Below are positions 45,355 through 57,747 of a stretch of DNA of 64,000 nucleotides, in pieces (position 1 is the first letter of the stretch; each line of letters starts with the position of its first letter). The notes beneath the pieces are model-generated. The model did no database searches. It worked only from the letters and a program-made list of their open reading frames with translations, and had not been told where the DNA came from. The DNA comes from Zizania palustris. Taxonomy: Eukaryota > Streptophyta > Magnoliopsida > Poales > Poaceae. The stretch is from positions 18,877,116 through 18,941,115 of the forward strand of contig JAAALK010000082.1 of the NCBI GenBank assembly GCA_019279435.1. Reading direction: 5' to 3'. The position numbers were made by a program, and so were the translations under genes.

Positions 45355-45677
45355 GAACTAAATGAACCCATGAGACCCAAACAACACAAAATATTATTTG
45401 CATTAACATAACGATGACATCAAATAATCAACCCGAGAATCAAAAGCACACGATATATCAATGAAGGATAATGCTAGACACTTGACCACAAAGCAAAGCT
45501 TATCACATCTAGGGTTAACTTTATCATCAGCTAACCTAGTATGACTACACAGCAGTAACCGACTTAGTTACCCATGGTAACTAGACTAGTTATCCCTTTC
45601 TATCTTGCTGCGTTATTCTTACAAAACACAATTACACATTTACACATGCACACGCTAATACATGTACATATATTTTA
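45355..45677 (-). pseudogene. Probable 3' UTR remnant of a second protease gene
   Basis: By eye this stretch lines up with 42,371-42,610, the 3' flank of the protease gene: TATTATTTGCATTAACATAA, GACATCAAAT, ATAATGCTAGACAC, then GCGTTATTCT and CACATGCACAC. It stops at the Helitron end. By position the stop codon of the second gene would come some 30-60 bases further on, that is, across the Helitron and outside the window. This is inference from imperfect similarity. Confidence 0.5.
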
Positions 45678-45710
45678 CTAGTGAGAGGCCCGTGCGTTGC
45701 AACGGATGCA
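45678..45710 (-). other. Helitron 3' terminus: CTAG and hairpin
   Basis: On the minus strand the element ends CTCTCACTAG followed by host T, matching CTRR|T. Eight bases inside lies a hairpin with the stem CCGT/ACGG (45690-45705), overlapping the palindrome CGTTGCAACG. This is the terminator-like end of grass Helitrons. Confidence 0.88.
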
Positions 45711-45923
45711 TAATGTTAACGGCAATATATTTAGAACATGATATATTTGCCGAACACATTTGTTTAGTAATATTGCGATGATAAGAAACAAAGTAATATA
45801 TTATTCATCAAAACAATACATAGAGCTATCATTTCTATATAAAGTGTCATTGCATACTTATAATTACAGATCTGGTATGAAATCTCGTACAATATACTAT
45901 ACAGTGAGCACATCTTCTTTTAT

Positions 45924-47306
45924 CTACTCAGTGAGCACTTCCTTGTAGACGATATTCTTCGTTAGCGTGCTTGTTGAATTGATACCCCTATTTGTTTCCG
46001 AAGCGGCGAGTATTTTGATATTGCTACGAGAAGTTGCTCGTGACAGAGCTACATATAATTGTCCATGAGAGAACACCAGGTTCGGGAGGTATATTCCAAC
46101 ATGCGGTATTGTTTGACCCTGTGCTTTATTAATAGTCATTGCAAAACTCACCCTAACAGGAAATTGACTCCTCTTAAACTTGAAGGGGAACATCTCATCA
46201 TCGGAGGGGCACAAGGGTATGCGTGGAAGGAAGACTCTCTCACCAGCATGTTGCCCCAATACAATTTCAGCATCAATAGTATTTCTTTGAAATGCTCGGA
46301 CTATCAACCTAGTCCCATTACACAGACCATTGGCCGGGTCAAGATTTCTGAGCAAAATCACAGGACAATTAACCTTGAGTTTTAATATATGTGGAGGTAA
46401 CCCATTTGGCGTTAATGAATTCAAGAACTCAGACGGATAATGGTTGCATGGATCATCGACTGCTCGATCATGACTGTGATAAATCATCTCGTCACCAGGA
46501 AAACGTTCGATAAGCTTCATGTTTATTGCATCAACGTTCTCATTCCTCGTTGACAAAATAGCTCGAGATGTGATGTAGTCTGCATCAGTCATGTTTGCAC
46601 CTAACATTGGAAATACCATGTCAATAAGACTATCAATGTCTGATTCTGCACCAGTGTAGGGTACACATATTTCGTCGGGTAAATTTACATAGTCATCATC
46701 GATGGTCTCTTCAATGCCATTGCCAATCCGTAGCAGGTAGTTTGAAAACCATATATCTGATCGAGCTCTCATGTTATGGACAAGTCTCAATTGATGCATG
46801 TTATCCCATAGGTAAAATCTATGCAATGTTGCATTTACAATTTGAGCCCTATTCCCCTTTCGTATAACTGGAAGAACTTGTCTAAAGTCACCTCCAAAAA
46901 CCATTGTTTTGCCTCCAAATGGTAGATTGGGCTTTTCCATTATGTCCCTCATGCTCTTGTCCAACGCCTCAATTGCCTGTCTTTTTGTCATGGAGACTTC
47001 ATCCCATAATATAAGCGAAGCTTTTTGAAGAAGCTTCGCAGTACCACTTTGTTTGGTGAAGTTACACACTGCATTATCTTGTATGCTTAGTGGTATCTTG
47101 AACCTTGAATGAGCCGTCCTACCTCCAGGCATGATGGAAGAAGCAACACCAGATGTTGCAGTAGCAATAGCTATCTTCCCCTCGCTACGGACTTTTGCTA
47201 ATAAAGCTTTGTACAGAAAGGTTTTTCCTGTTCCTCCTGGACCATCAACAAAAAACACACCTCCACTATTGTTGTCAACGGATGATAGTAAAACTTCATA
47301 AGCATA
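45924..47306 (-). pseudogene. Helitron helicase domain (PIF1-like)
   Basis: This is a superfamily 1 DNA helicase, the C-terminal part of RepHel, which unwinds the donor strand during rolling-circle transposition. Walker A GPGGTGKT is near 47,230, Walker B ILWDEVSM near 47,000, and a GGDFRQVLPV motif near 46,875. The end reads ALSRATSRSNIK and the tail NIVYKEVLTE. It is in the same frame as the Rep part and separated from it only by a TGA at 47307-47309. Apart from that stop the domain is unbroken. Confidence 0.9.
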
Positions 47307-49228
47307 TCACTGTTCTGCATTAAGAGAGGATGTGCTCGCTAGTAGCTCATTATCCACCTGTATAGAGGACTCTTCACAAATCTCCCTCACCTCACCTGCC
47401 ATGGCGTCATATGATTCATCAATTTCTGGAAGAGGAAATGATGTTATCTCTTTACCCATTGACTGAAGCAATTTTCTTATATCCAATAACACCATTTGTT
47501 CAACTGCATATGCATTCATCTGGGATCGTTGGATGTCATCAGACATTGCTTCGAAGTGTTTGTTCCAGAGTCCACGCACATCGCTAGGTTCACAATATAC
47601 CAATATTGTAGCAAACAACCTTCGGAGGGACGAAGGCATATGAAAAACTTCAGCTTCAGAGAGGCACTCATCAATGCTGTTATCTGACTCAATAATACCT
47701 CTTTTCTCAGCGCTTTCTCGAAATGTAGGGTATACAATACCATCATATGTCCTCAAATTCTCAAATGAAGTAGCACCAGCCACATGGTTTAATAGCACCC
47801 TCAAGTAGTATCTCTCTCCCTCTGCTGGATGTGCTGAGATGATCCTCCCAACCTGCGTGCTTCGTTCTCTTATTTTCCAAAGCTTACGTCCAGGCAACCA
47901 CACTGCATATTGTGGGAAATCCCTATAAAGTAATGTGCGTGCCCACGTAAATTCTTGATTTGCCTTGAAATACTCAGTCAACATGGTTCTTGAGGCACCC
48001 TGTTGGTCGAGAACTTCACGTACATCAACATTCTCTCTATAGGACACAAGATGCATTCCTGGGAGGTGGAGCTGTAACTGTAGCACTGGTGGCGAAATCC
48101 CGCTAAGATCAAATCCAAATATTCTCCACAATGCCTCCTGTGGTGTTACCCACCTAGCATCCCTATATTCATTGATCTCATTAATCTCGCGGTTTTTATC
48201 AGCTTCATTGACGGACACAGACGCCCTATCATGACCCTTATAAATATACTTGTAGAGGTATTTAACAGCCTTAATACTCGAACAAACTTCTGCATTGATG
48301 TGACAGCCATACCTTCTTAGAAGCATGGGATTATATGGAACAACCCATCTGTTGTCTAAGTCATGACCTCTCACTCTTACCCTTTGTCTGTCATCTCTTC
48401 TCCTATAGATAGGGTAAGAATCTTCGCCTTGGATAGTTGTGTCACTAAACTGGCGTGGATAATAGCACTTGTAACTACCATTTTTCATGCATGGACTCTT
48501 CCTATTTAGTGGGCCACACGGGCCATGCATCATATGTTTCACTACCATTTCATATAGCTCCGGGTATATATCCTTATCTGGAAGTTCTGCTGATATAACA
48601 TTATCATACTCATCGGGACAACTCAATTTATATGTTGACTCCATGATAAGGAGGAAATGTGCATGTGGTAGACCCCTTTTTTGGAACTCGATAACATGGA
48701 CTTGTGCTGCAATGATTCCTAGGATATGTTTACGAAATAGCTGGAATTTGAGCTCCTCTAGCTTGGCTTTAAATACACGCACAACAAGATCAGGACGATC
48801 TTGTGGTGTTTGGCCAGGTGCAAGGTCCCTACTTATCTCTTTCCAATTAGGATTACAAGTCATTGTGATAAATATGTCGGGTTTTCCATACTTCTGCACC
48901 AAGGCCATAGCATCCATGTATCTTCGTCTCATATCCCTCCCGCCACCGATAAACGATGCAGGTAGGACCCATCTTTTTCCCAATCTGCTGGCTCTATGTT
49001 CTCCAACAAATACACTATCCATCAAGCCCTGGTAAAGATCTGCACGAATTTTCTTCTGATTGTATAAGAAGTAATTCAGTCGAGACGTTTCAATTTTTAT
49101 GTAGGTATCAACTACAAACTGTTGGAATAGACGTCTCCCATGCAAGACCGTGTTGAAGATTCCACTACGCATCTGGAATTTATAGCAATAATACTCGCGC
49201 ATCGAAACAAAAAACTTGCTGGTAGTAT
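47307..49228 (-). pseudogene. Helitron Rep (HUH endonuclease) exon
   Basis: The nicking and joining domain of RepHel. In the open stretch of 631 residues starting at 49202, the metal-binding HUH motif is LPHAHFLL (residues 178-185) and the tyrosine region is YLYKYIYK (315-322). It is preceded by the Helitron_like_N block with FIGGGRDMRRRY and TMTCNPNW. The exon starts at the acceptor TTTGTAG (exon base 49228), and an 85-bp intron (49229-49313) separates it from the previous exon with the frame kept. A TGA at 47307-47309 replaces a sense codon just before the helicase. Confidence 0.9.
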
Positions 49229-49313
49229 CTACAAAGCAAAGAGAAATTAGTTAGGTGATTACCGTATGGATTAATAGTATCGTAATAACATGAATACGAG
49301 TCACTTAGCTAAC

Positions 49314-49689
49314 CTGAGTTGCCAGCATTTCTTTGTCGGGTTGTACTTATCTGACTAATGTCAATACCTTCTCTCGGTATATCAGAATGCCAACCGAGCT
49401 CTGCTCTTGGAAAAAATAGGGGGTATGACAAAGGGTCGTAGCACCCATCACTCGGTCTTATTGAATAGTAGTTGTTGTTATTGCCAAACAAGGTGATGCT
49501 ACGATCAAAATGTTTATTAATATCATTCCCCTCAACCCACACAGCAGCAACCTCTGATGTCAATGGTCTGTTATAAGTTCTCTGGTCTAGCTTATAGTCC
49601 ATATTTAGCACAATACGATATTCATCAACGTCTTCAACCTATCCTAGGCTTCTGAATGTTTCAGAGTAGGGATTATCTCTCAAAATATG
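49314..49689 (-). pseudogene. Helitron N-terminal exon, part left of gypsy C
   Basis: This carries the middle of the Helitron N-terminal region (NRPLTSEVAAVWVEG, LSYPLFFPRAELGWH) and ends at the donor CAG|GTTAGC. A TAG at 49639-49641 breaks the frame. At 49689 it meets the LTR of gypsy C; with the gypsy and one ATATG removed, the frame runs on into 62,068-62,685 without a shift. Confidence 0.88.
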
Positions 49690-52600
49690 TGTAGCGCCCC
49701 GATTTATCAAATCGAGACATTATTGAATTTCAGAAGAAAAACAATAATACAAGAGGTTCATCATGCGACAACGTACATACGAAAATATCCATGGTACGCA
49801 GACCATAATTATTACATCAAAGTTTTAATAAAAACAGTAATAAAAATAATTAGAAAACAGCATGACGAACATCTTCTTTAGGGTTTTTCTTCTCGACTGG
49901 GTTGCTACTCCAGACCGTCTTCGTAGTAAGCATCCTCTGTGGGGTCCAACGGGTATGAGTACAAAAAGTACTCAACAAGCCACCGCAAATGCAAGTAATA
50001 ATGCAGGATAATAAACAAGGAAGGGTAATGGCTAACATTGTAGAAAAGTACAGTTTCAGTTATTGCATTTAGTGTAATCACATTTTAATCATGCGGAAAA
50101 AGTAAACATGAATACCAACAACATCAACTAACTCGAGGAGTACGTTTTACCTCCTCGCACAACGGTCCTTACATGTCAATCCATCATGCACATACATATC
50201 CAAAGTAAACTAACTGGGGGATGTCACGCAACCCGCCCTTGACCGTGGGCTCGGCTTTTTGAAAAGATTTAAGACTCTGATCAGAGATGTACTACTGTAC
50301 CCACCAGGCACGCACTCATCCCAAACGAGATGACCCATACCACGGGAACTCGTGCCAAAACCTCGGCATGAAGCGTTCCAAGCGATAACCACCCGCTCTA
50401 GGTTTCGCCGGCGCGCTGGGCCGCATCCCGGCTAACGTCGCACCCCCTTTTGCGCCACATTAGTACAAGTCACCCGCAGGTGCAACTTGACCCATCTCCA
50501 AATGGTGGCCTCGGTTTGGAACAACCCATACCTTAGTTAGGACTTACCCACTAGACTTGTGGTTAGTACGTAAGTGTATTGCAACGGATCCCTCAGACCG
50601 GTCCTTATAGTGTCCCGGGTGCTACCGACCAATGCCCTAGATTGCACCCGGAACCCACCATGCATTCACTCACAACCACAACTCCAACAATGACAGAATT
50701 CCATAGATAAGAAACAATGGGGATCATATAGTAGAACCATGTACTACGACTCATTTTTATCCTATAGCGATCGTGTCGATACATTGGACACTAACTAATA
50801 ACATTTATCATATGGTGACAAGGAGTTTAGGCTAGAGAGCATGGCTTGGGTTGCACATCAAGGTCGGGGGATCCTAAGTAAATATATTGTAAGGGTTCAT
50901 TTGACTAATGCATATATAACCTATGTGTTTTAGCGATAGTTTAATCAAACTTGGGTTCAATATGCTCAAAAGATTGGTTTGGTGACTTGCCTTGTTCAGC
51001 AAAGGGAGAGGGAGGGACTTCGGGGAAGTACTCCGGCTCCTCGGCGACGTCGTAGTCTTTTTGATATAGTAAAGTAAAATAAAAAGAGCACAACATTCAA
51101 TCAAACAATATAACATTACATTATAAGCACATAAGTTAAAGTTGGTTTGATTATAAAAGAAATAAATTCAATGGTTAAAGTCCTGTGGTTTATTTCATAA
51201 ATAAATTTTTAAAGAAATTAAAGAGTTGTCCTTTTTAGAAAGGGGTGTTTAAATGTGATTATTGCCATATTAAGTTCTCAAATAAATATGAAATGAAAAG
51301 TTCATGTTAATTTGATGGTTTTCAGTAAATGGACAGAATGGAAATAAATCTAAATTTTTCTGAAGTTTAAACATTTGAATTTATATTTTAATCCTAAAGG
51401 CATTTGAATATTCATTTGAATAAACATGAAAAAGTCCAAGTAAACCTACTGTTTTTATTGCATAAACATGTAGAGAATAATATTATGAATTTTCTGAAAT
51501 TGGAATGGCAATTTTTAGAGTTCAAATGCACCAGATATGAATTTTACAAGTTTAAAAGTATTTCTGAAATTCATTTTCAATTTTTAAACCCCTCGGGTCC
51601 ACGGTGAGCCAAGCCCACGGTGAACCCGCGCACTGTGCGCGTGCACCGGGTCGATCTGGACCGTTGGATCTAGATCCAACGTGCGAGGGCGAGGCGGGGG
51701 AGTTAAAGTGACGTGGACGGCCGGATTAAAACGTTTGAACCGGTACACGATGGACGGCTTAGATGCGATGTGGGGTTTTAAAACTAACGGACGCACGAGA
51801 TTAAAACGTACCCCTTCGCACAGATCCAACGGCGCCGATTAAACCACACGAGGGATTAAATCAGTACCGTTAGATCCAGATCGCACGGCGCGGATCGAAT
51901 CCGACACGGCACGGGTACTCGACCCGTGCCGGTCGTCTTCTCCGGCGACGGCGAGCGGGCCAGGGGCCACGGCGAGCTATGGCGGTCGAAGCTAAGGCCT
52001 AAAATGGAAAGAGGGTGCTACGGGGATCACGAGGGTACCTCGGCGGTGAGAAAAGACCGACGGGGTGAGGCCGGCGACGAGCGGAGGCGGCGACGGTGTT
52101 CGGGTCCTCAGTGGTGACGGCGATCCGGCGAGGTTCGTCGTCGACGGAGTGATGGCCGATGTCGGTGAGGTCCTGGCGGTCATGACGGTGGCGGAGGCAC
52201 GGACGGGGACGGTCCGAGGCAACAGCGAGCGGTGGCTAGAGGCGGAGTAGGGGGATTGCGCTAAAAGGCGAAGTGTGGGCGCTCGGCTTGGTCTGAGTGC
52301 AATTGGATGCGTGAACCGAACGCGGTGGAGGGCCGTGGTTTATATAGGGGTACCAGCGGGGGCAGGGAGGGCGTAATCGACGGTGGCCGGGGATAAATGC
52401 GCCTTGACGCCGGCGAGCTCGGGTTGAACGCGGTTCAACGCACCTGGACGCGAATCGGGAGAGATTAATAGGGGGAAACGGTCGGCGCGTTGAGGGGAAT
52501 TCATTGCAGGCGTCGGATTAAAGGGAGGGGGCCGACGAGGGCGGATCCTAGGCGGAGTTAGGGCTTCGGCCAGTGAGGAGGGGGATCCGGGGGCGGATCT

Positions 52601-53089
52601 CGCGGGGACGACGGATCTGACAGGCGGGGGCCACACGCCAGTGAGCGCGAACGAGCGAGGGAGGCGGCTGACGGGTGGGGCCGAGGCGTCGGGCGTGCGC
52701 GCGAGGGGAGGCAATCGGCGCCGACAGGTGGGACCAGGCTATCAGCCTACGGCGAGCGCGGGTGATGGGCTGGGCCGGCCGGGAGAGAGAGAAGGGGGGA
52801 GAGGGAGCCCATTACTGTTTTTAAAGCATTTCTGAATAAAAATAATTCCAGAAAATAGATTAAAATCTTAGGGCTACTTCCAAGGTTGGTAAAAATTTAT
52901 AAAAATTCTCAAAAATATATCTTGGTCTTAGGATCATATACAAAAAGTTTCACCCCCTAATTTGGCCATATACTCTATGCTGTAGTTCAATTGGGTATAA
53001 AAGGGTATTTAAAGTATTTTCAGAAATATATATTCCAAGAAATTGAATTTAATAATATTTTTATTGTATTGAAAATTTTGGGTGTTACA
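49690..53089 (-). repeat. 3' LTR of gypsy C
   Basis: 3400 bp with plus-strand ends TGTAGCGCCCC and GGGTGTTACA. It is colinear with the right LTR at high identity. The short frames inside (for example 51926-52117) occur in both LTRs and show no coding features. Confidence 0.93.
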
Positions 53090-53099
53090 AACCTATCCC

Positions 53100-53320
53100 C
53101 CTTACGAGAATCTCGTCCTCGAGATTGGAACGCTACTCGAATAACTCGGGGTATTGGGCTTTCAGTTCGTCTTCCTTTTCCCAAGTGGCTTCTTCGGCGG
53201 GATGGTTGTTCCACTGAACCTTGCAGAAGCGAACGACGCGGCTTCTGGTTACCCTTTCCTTGGTTTCCAAGATTTTGATAGGTTTCTCTATGTAGGTCAG
53301 GTCTTCCCAGAAATTGAGCT
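53100..53320 (-). pseudogene. Chromodomain-like tail of gypsy C, behind a stop
   Basis: The minus strand after the TAG at 53322-53324 continues in the same frame with QLNFWEDLTYIEKP, then KVQWNNHP and ATWE, and ends near 53,130. This resembles the chromodomain-like end of Tekay/Del integrases, which helps to guide insertion into chromatin. The stop cuts it off from the integrase. Confidence 0.7.
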
Positions 53321-53321
53321 G

Positions 53322-55808
53322 CTAAAGGTCGGCTTGCTCGGTGGGTACACGGAGGCACTTCTTCAGCTGAGAGACATGGAACACATCATGAACTCCTGCC
53401 AAGGATGGAGGCAGTTCAAGTTGATATGCCACCTCTCCTTGTCGTCGGAGGATCTGGAAAGGTCCGACGTAGCGGGGTGCTAGTTTGCCTTTCATGTTGA
53501 ACCTTTGAGTGCCACGGAGGGGAGTGACTCGGAGATAGACATAATCGCCCTCCTCAAAGGCTAGGTCTCTTCGACGGTTGTCGGCATAGCTCTTTTGCCT
53601 GGATTGGGCTGCCTTCAATCGGTCTCTTATGATCTTAACCTTCTCTTCAGCTTCCCTTAATAGATCAGTCCCAAACAGTTGCGATTCTCCGGTTTGATCC
53701 CAGAGCAACGGCGTTCTGCACTTACGTCCATAGAGTGCTTCGAACGGGGACATTTGCAGGCTGGCTTGGTAGATGTTGTTGTAGGAGAACTCGGCATACG
53801 GTAAGTTCTTGTCCCACATTCCGCCAAAGTCTAGAGCACAAGCTCTAAGCATATCCTCCAATATCTGGTTGACCCTTTCGGTTTGATCGTCAGTCTGTGG
53901 ATGATAGGCGGTGCTAAAGTTCAGCCGGGTGCCGAGTTCCTCTTGAAGGTTCTTCCAAAACTTGGAGGTAAACTGACTCCCACGGTCAGATACAATCTTC
54001 TTAGGAACTCCGTGAAGGCACACGATCCGGGTCATATACAATTCAGCCAACTTGGCGATGGTGTAAGTTGTCTTGACCGGAACGAAGTGAGCTACCTTGG
54101 TGAGTCGGTCGACGATCACCCAGATAGAATCATGACCAGCTTGGGTCCTGGGCAGTCCCGTGATGAAGTCCATTCCTATCTCTTCCCACTTCCATTCAGG
54201 GACCTTGAGGGGTTGAAGAAGTCCGGTAGGCCTCTGATGCTCTGCCTTGACTCTCCGGCATGTGTCGCACTTGGCCACATACTCAGCTATTTCCCTCTTC
54301 ATGCTGACCCACCAATATTTCTCCTTCGGATCTTGATACATCTTTGTACTTCCGGGATGGATGGAGTATAATGTATCGTGGGCTTCTTGAAGGATGAGGG
54401 TCTTCAACTCAGGTTTGTCGGGTACGCAGATCCGGTTTCCGAACCAGATGGTACCATGCTCGTCCTCGGAAAATCCGGGGGCTTTACCCTTCCTCATGTT
54501 CTGCTGGATCTCCAGGATGTCTGGGTCTTCCTTTTGCTTTTCTCGGATCTGTTCTATTAAGACAGGCCGAGACTCCAAGGCAGCGAGGTATGCTCGAGTG
54601 GTGATACCTAGGTTTAACCTTTCCATCTTCTTGTAAAGTAAAGGAGCTTGGTCCTGAACCATGATGGCATTGCAGTACGCTTTTCGACTAAGGGCGTCTG
54701 CCACCACATTCGCTTTGCCCGGATGATAATGGATGCCCAAGTCGTAATCCTTAATCAGTTCCAACCATCTCCTTTGCCTGAGGTTTAGATCTGGTTGGGT
54801 GAATATGTACTTGAGGCTCTTGTGGTCGGTGAAGACCTCACACCGATTCCCCACAAGGTAATGTCTCCATATCTTCAAGGCATGAACCACGGCTGCTAAT
54901 TCCAGGTCGTGGGTTGGGTAGTTCAGCTCATGCGGTCTCAGTTGCCGGGAGGCGTAGGATATCACTTTCCCTTCTTGCATTAAGACACATCCCAATCCTT
55001 GACGAGAGGCATCACAGTAGACGTGGAAGTCTTTCCGGATGTCTGGCAGAGTCAGAATAGGGGCTGACACTAGCTTCTTCTTGAGGGTCTGGAAGCTTTC
55101 TTCACAGTCGGGGGTCCATTCAAACTTCACTTCCTTCTGCAAAAGTCTGGTCATAGGCTTGGCGATCTTGGAAAAATTCTCGATGAACCGGCGGTAGTAT
55201 CCGGCCAATCCGAGAAAACTCCGGATCTCGGTCACGGTTGTGGGCTGCAGCCAGTTGGTTACCGCTTCAACGGTGGTTGGGTCCACTGCTATTCCTCCGG
55301 CAGATATAACATGGCCGAGGAACTTCACCTCAGACGACCAAAATTCACATTTGCTGTACTTGGCGTACAGTTGCTGCTCCCTTAGCTTTCCGAGGGTCAG
55401 ACGGAGGTGAGTTTCGTGTTCTCCCTTGGTCTTGGAGTAAACGAGGATATCGTCGATGAATACCACGATGAACTTGTCCAAGAACTCCATGAATACATTG
55501 TTCATCATGTTCATGAAAAAGGTCGGGGCATTCGTGAGTCCGAATGACCTCACTGTGTACTCGTAGAGTCCATAGCGGGAGGTGAAGGCAGTCTTGGGTA
55601 TGTCTTCTTCCCTAATCCTCAATTGGTGATAACCTGACCTGAGGTCAATCTTGGAAAACACCGAGGATCCTTTTAGCTGATCGAACAGATCGTCGATCCG
55701 AGGCAGTGGATACTTGTTCTTGATGGTTACGTCGTTCAAGGCTCTATAGTCCACGCACATCCTCTTGGTCTTGTCCTTCTTCATGGCAAATATGACCGGT
55801 GCACCCTA
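53322..55808 (-). pseudogene. Gypsy C pol: RT, RNase H, integrase
   Basis: 820 open residues. RT has VFIDDILVYS (catalytic FIDD, near 55,450) and YPLPRIDDLFDQL. RNase H follows (FHVYCDASRQGLGCVL, near 55,000). Integrase has the CDTCRR part of the HHCC finger near 54,265, then GMDFITGLP, SDRGSQF and QTERVNQ with the D,D,E residues, and ends HDVFHVSQLKKCL. A TAG at 55806-55808 sits where related elements have the tryptophan of SPWGAP, so RT is cut from the upstream protease. Otherwise this part reads well. Confidence 0.92.
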
Positions 55809-57570
55809 GGGTGAGGTACTCGGTTGGATGTACCCTTTCTGCTCTAGGTCTTCGATGTTGCTCTTGACTTCAGCTAGTTCATTAGCGGCCATCCGGTACG
55901 GGCGCTTGGAGATTGGAGTGGTCCCGGGGACAAGTTCGATTCTGAATTCGATGTCCCGCTTGGGAGGCATTCTGGGTAGGTCTTCAGGGAAGACGTCTGC
56001 AAACTCCTTGACTATGGGTACCTCTTCAAGAGCTATCGAGCGAAGAGATGCTCCGGGTGGCTTGCGACTGGTCATTCGAAAGGTGATGACCGCGCCTTCA
56101 GGGTTGGTCACCGTGACGGACTTGTTGGCACAGTCGATCACTCCCTTGTGCTTCATCAACCAATCCATCCCTAGTATAAGGTCGAGTCCGGTGCATTGGA
56201 TGAGGACTGGCTCGGCCCGAAATAGTACTCCTTGGATGTCAATTTGAACCTTAGGGTTGTATAAGCGGGCTAAGGTCCTATTGCCGGGAGTGGCAATCAC
56301 CATGGGAATGGGTAGAGGGAGCACGTCCAGTTCGTTTGTTTTCACAAAATCTTCGGAGACGAAGGAGTGTGTTGCTCCAGAGTCAAATAATATTACGGCC
56401 GGTACAGAATTCACAGTAAACGTACTGAGCACGGCTTCAGGAGCCTCCTGAGCTTCCTCCGCGCTGATATGGTTGACGCGGGCGCGAACTGCCTGGTTGG
56501 GTGCCGCGCCTTGAGTCTGCTTAGGGTGAGGACACTGGTGCGAATAGTGCCCTTCCTTGCGGCAGTTGAAGCAGACGACCGGCCTTCCTTGGCGATCCTT
56601 CAAGATCGGAGCCTTGGCGGCTGGCGTCGGCTGAGCGGCCGGAGCTGGTGGAGCGGGGCGAGGATGCCCGGCGTTGGATCCACCGGCGGCGTGAGGTGGC
56701 CTGTAGGCGGGCCGAGGATGGTAGGCGGGCGCTGGTGGCGGAGGGACGAAGTGGGGCCTCTGAGAGTTTGCCTGCTGATGCTTGAAGGCGATCATCTTCC
56801 TCTTCTTGAGGTCCAGCCTGTTCTGCTCAGTCTCTTGGATGAGCGCTTTGTTGACTAGCCGTTGGAAGTCGGCGTAGTCGGTGGCGACGAGCTGGATGGA
56901 CAGCTCATCCTTGAGTCCCCGGAGGAACTTGGCTTGGCGGAGGGCGTCGGTGTGCACTTCCTCCGGTGCGTAGCGGGCGAGGCGATTGAACTCATGGAGG
57001 TACTCCATGACGGTCCTGTTGCCTTGTTGCAGGTCGCGGAACTCCTGTTGTTTTACCGCGATGACACCAGCGGGGACGTGGGCGGCACGAAAGGCGATGG
57101 TGAACTCCGCCCAAGTCACCACGTGGTCCTCTGGCTGCGGCGGGACCCTGAAGCTGGTGAGTGGCGAAGGCCACTCGCTCCCGGTCGGTGCAGGGGAGGA
57201 GGTCGAGCTTCTTTCCGATGGTGCGAAGCCAATCTCCGGCCTCCATCGGATTGGTGGTGCTCGAGAAAATGGGCGGGCGCACGTGTAGAAACTCCGAGAG
57301 TTGCGGAGTGGGCGCGAGTGCTGGTGCGCGAGGGGCAGGTTCCCTGTTCTGCAGACGGTCCAACTGAGCCTGTTGGTTCTGCATTTGAGTGTGGAGGGCG
57401 GTGATCAGTTGGTTCTGATTCGCCATCATTTCCGCCAAGGTGGGGTGGTTGGCGGAGGGCGACCCAGACTGACGCGGGCCCGTTGCACCCCAGTTGGGTA
57501 CAACACCCTCGGGCGCATCACGGCTTCCTCCTGCTCCGTTGTTGGAGCCGGTGTTCTGGGGGTCGGCCAT
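55809..57570 (-). pseudogene. Gypsy C gag and protease, one frameshift
   Basis: The gag starts at the ATG at 57570 (MADPQNTGSNNG). The capsid region (ATHQLQGPAAA, then a break in frame around 57,130-57,165, then VTWAEFTIAFRAAHVP) is followed by a Pro/Ala-rich linker, the zinc knuckle CFNCRKEGHYSHQC near 56,555, the protease LFDSGATHSFVS near 56,380 and the lead-in to RT. A single small indel explains the frame change. It is one continuous gag-pol region in this lineage. Confidence 0.9.
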
Positions 57571-57747
57571 CTTCTGAATTGATAAGGTTATAAGGCAAAA
57601 AGTTGTCAACACAATCAAGAATAGTTCATGCATATTAAGTGGTAAAATGTTAATTACAATCAAGATCTTATTCTACCCACAACACACTCGTCGTGGACAG
57701 CACCACATACAAAATTAAGCTTTTATTAAAGTAGCGACTCCTAACGC

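Noticed and set aside
51926..52117. Small frames in the LTRs of gypsy C (also 60902-61093)
   Set aside because: They are repeated in both LTRs in GC-rich promoter sequence and show no protein features.
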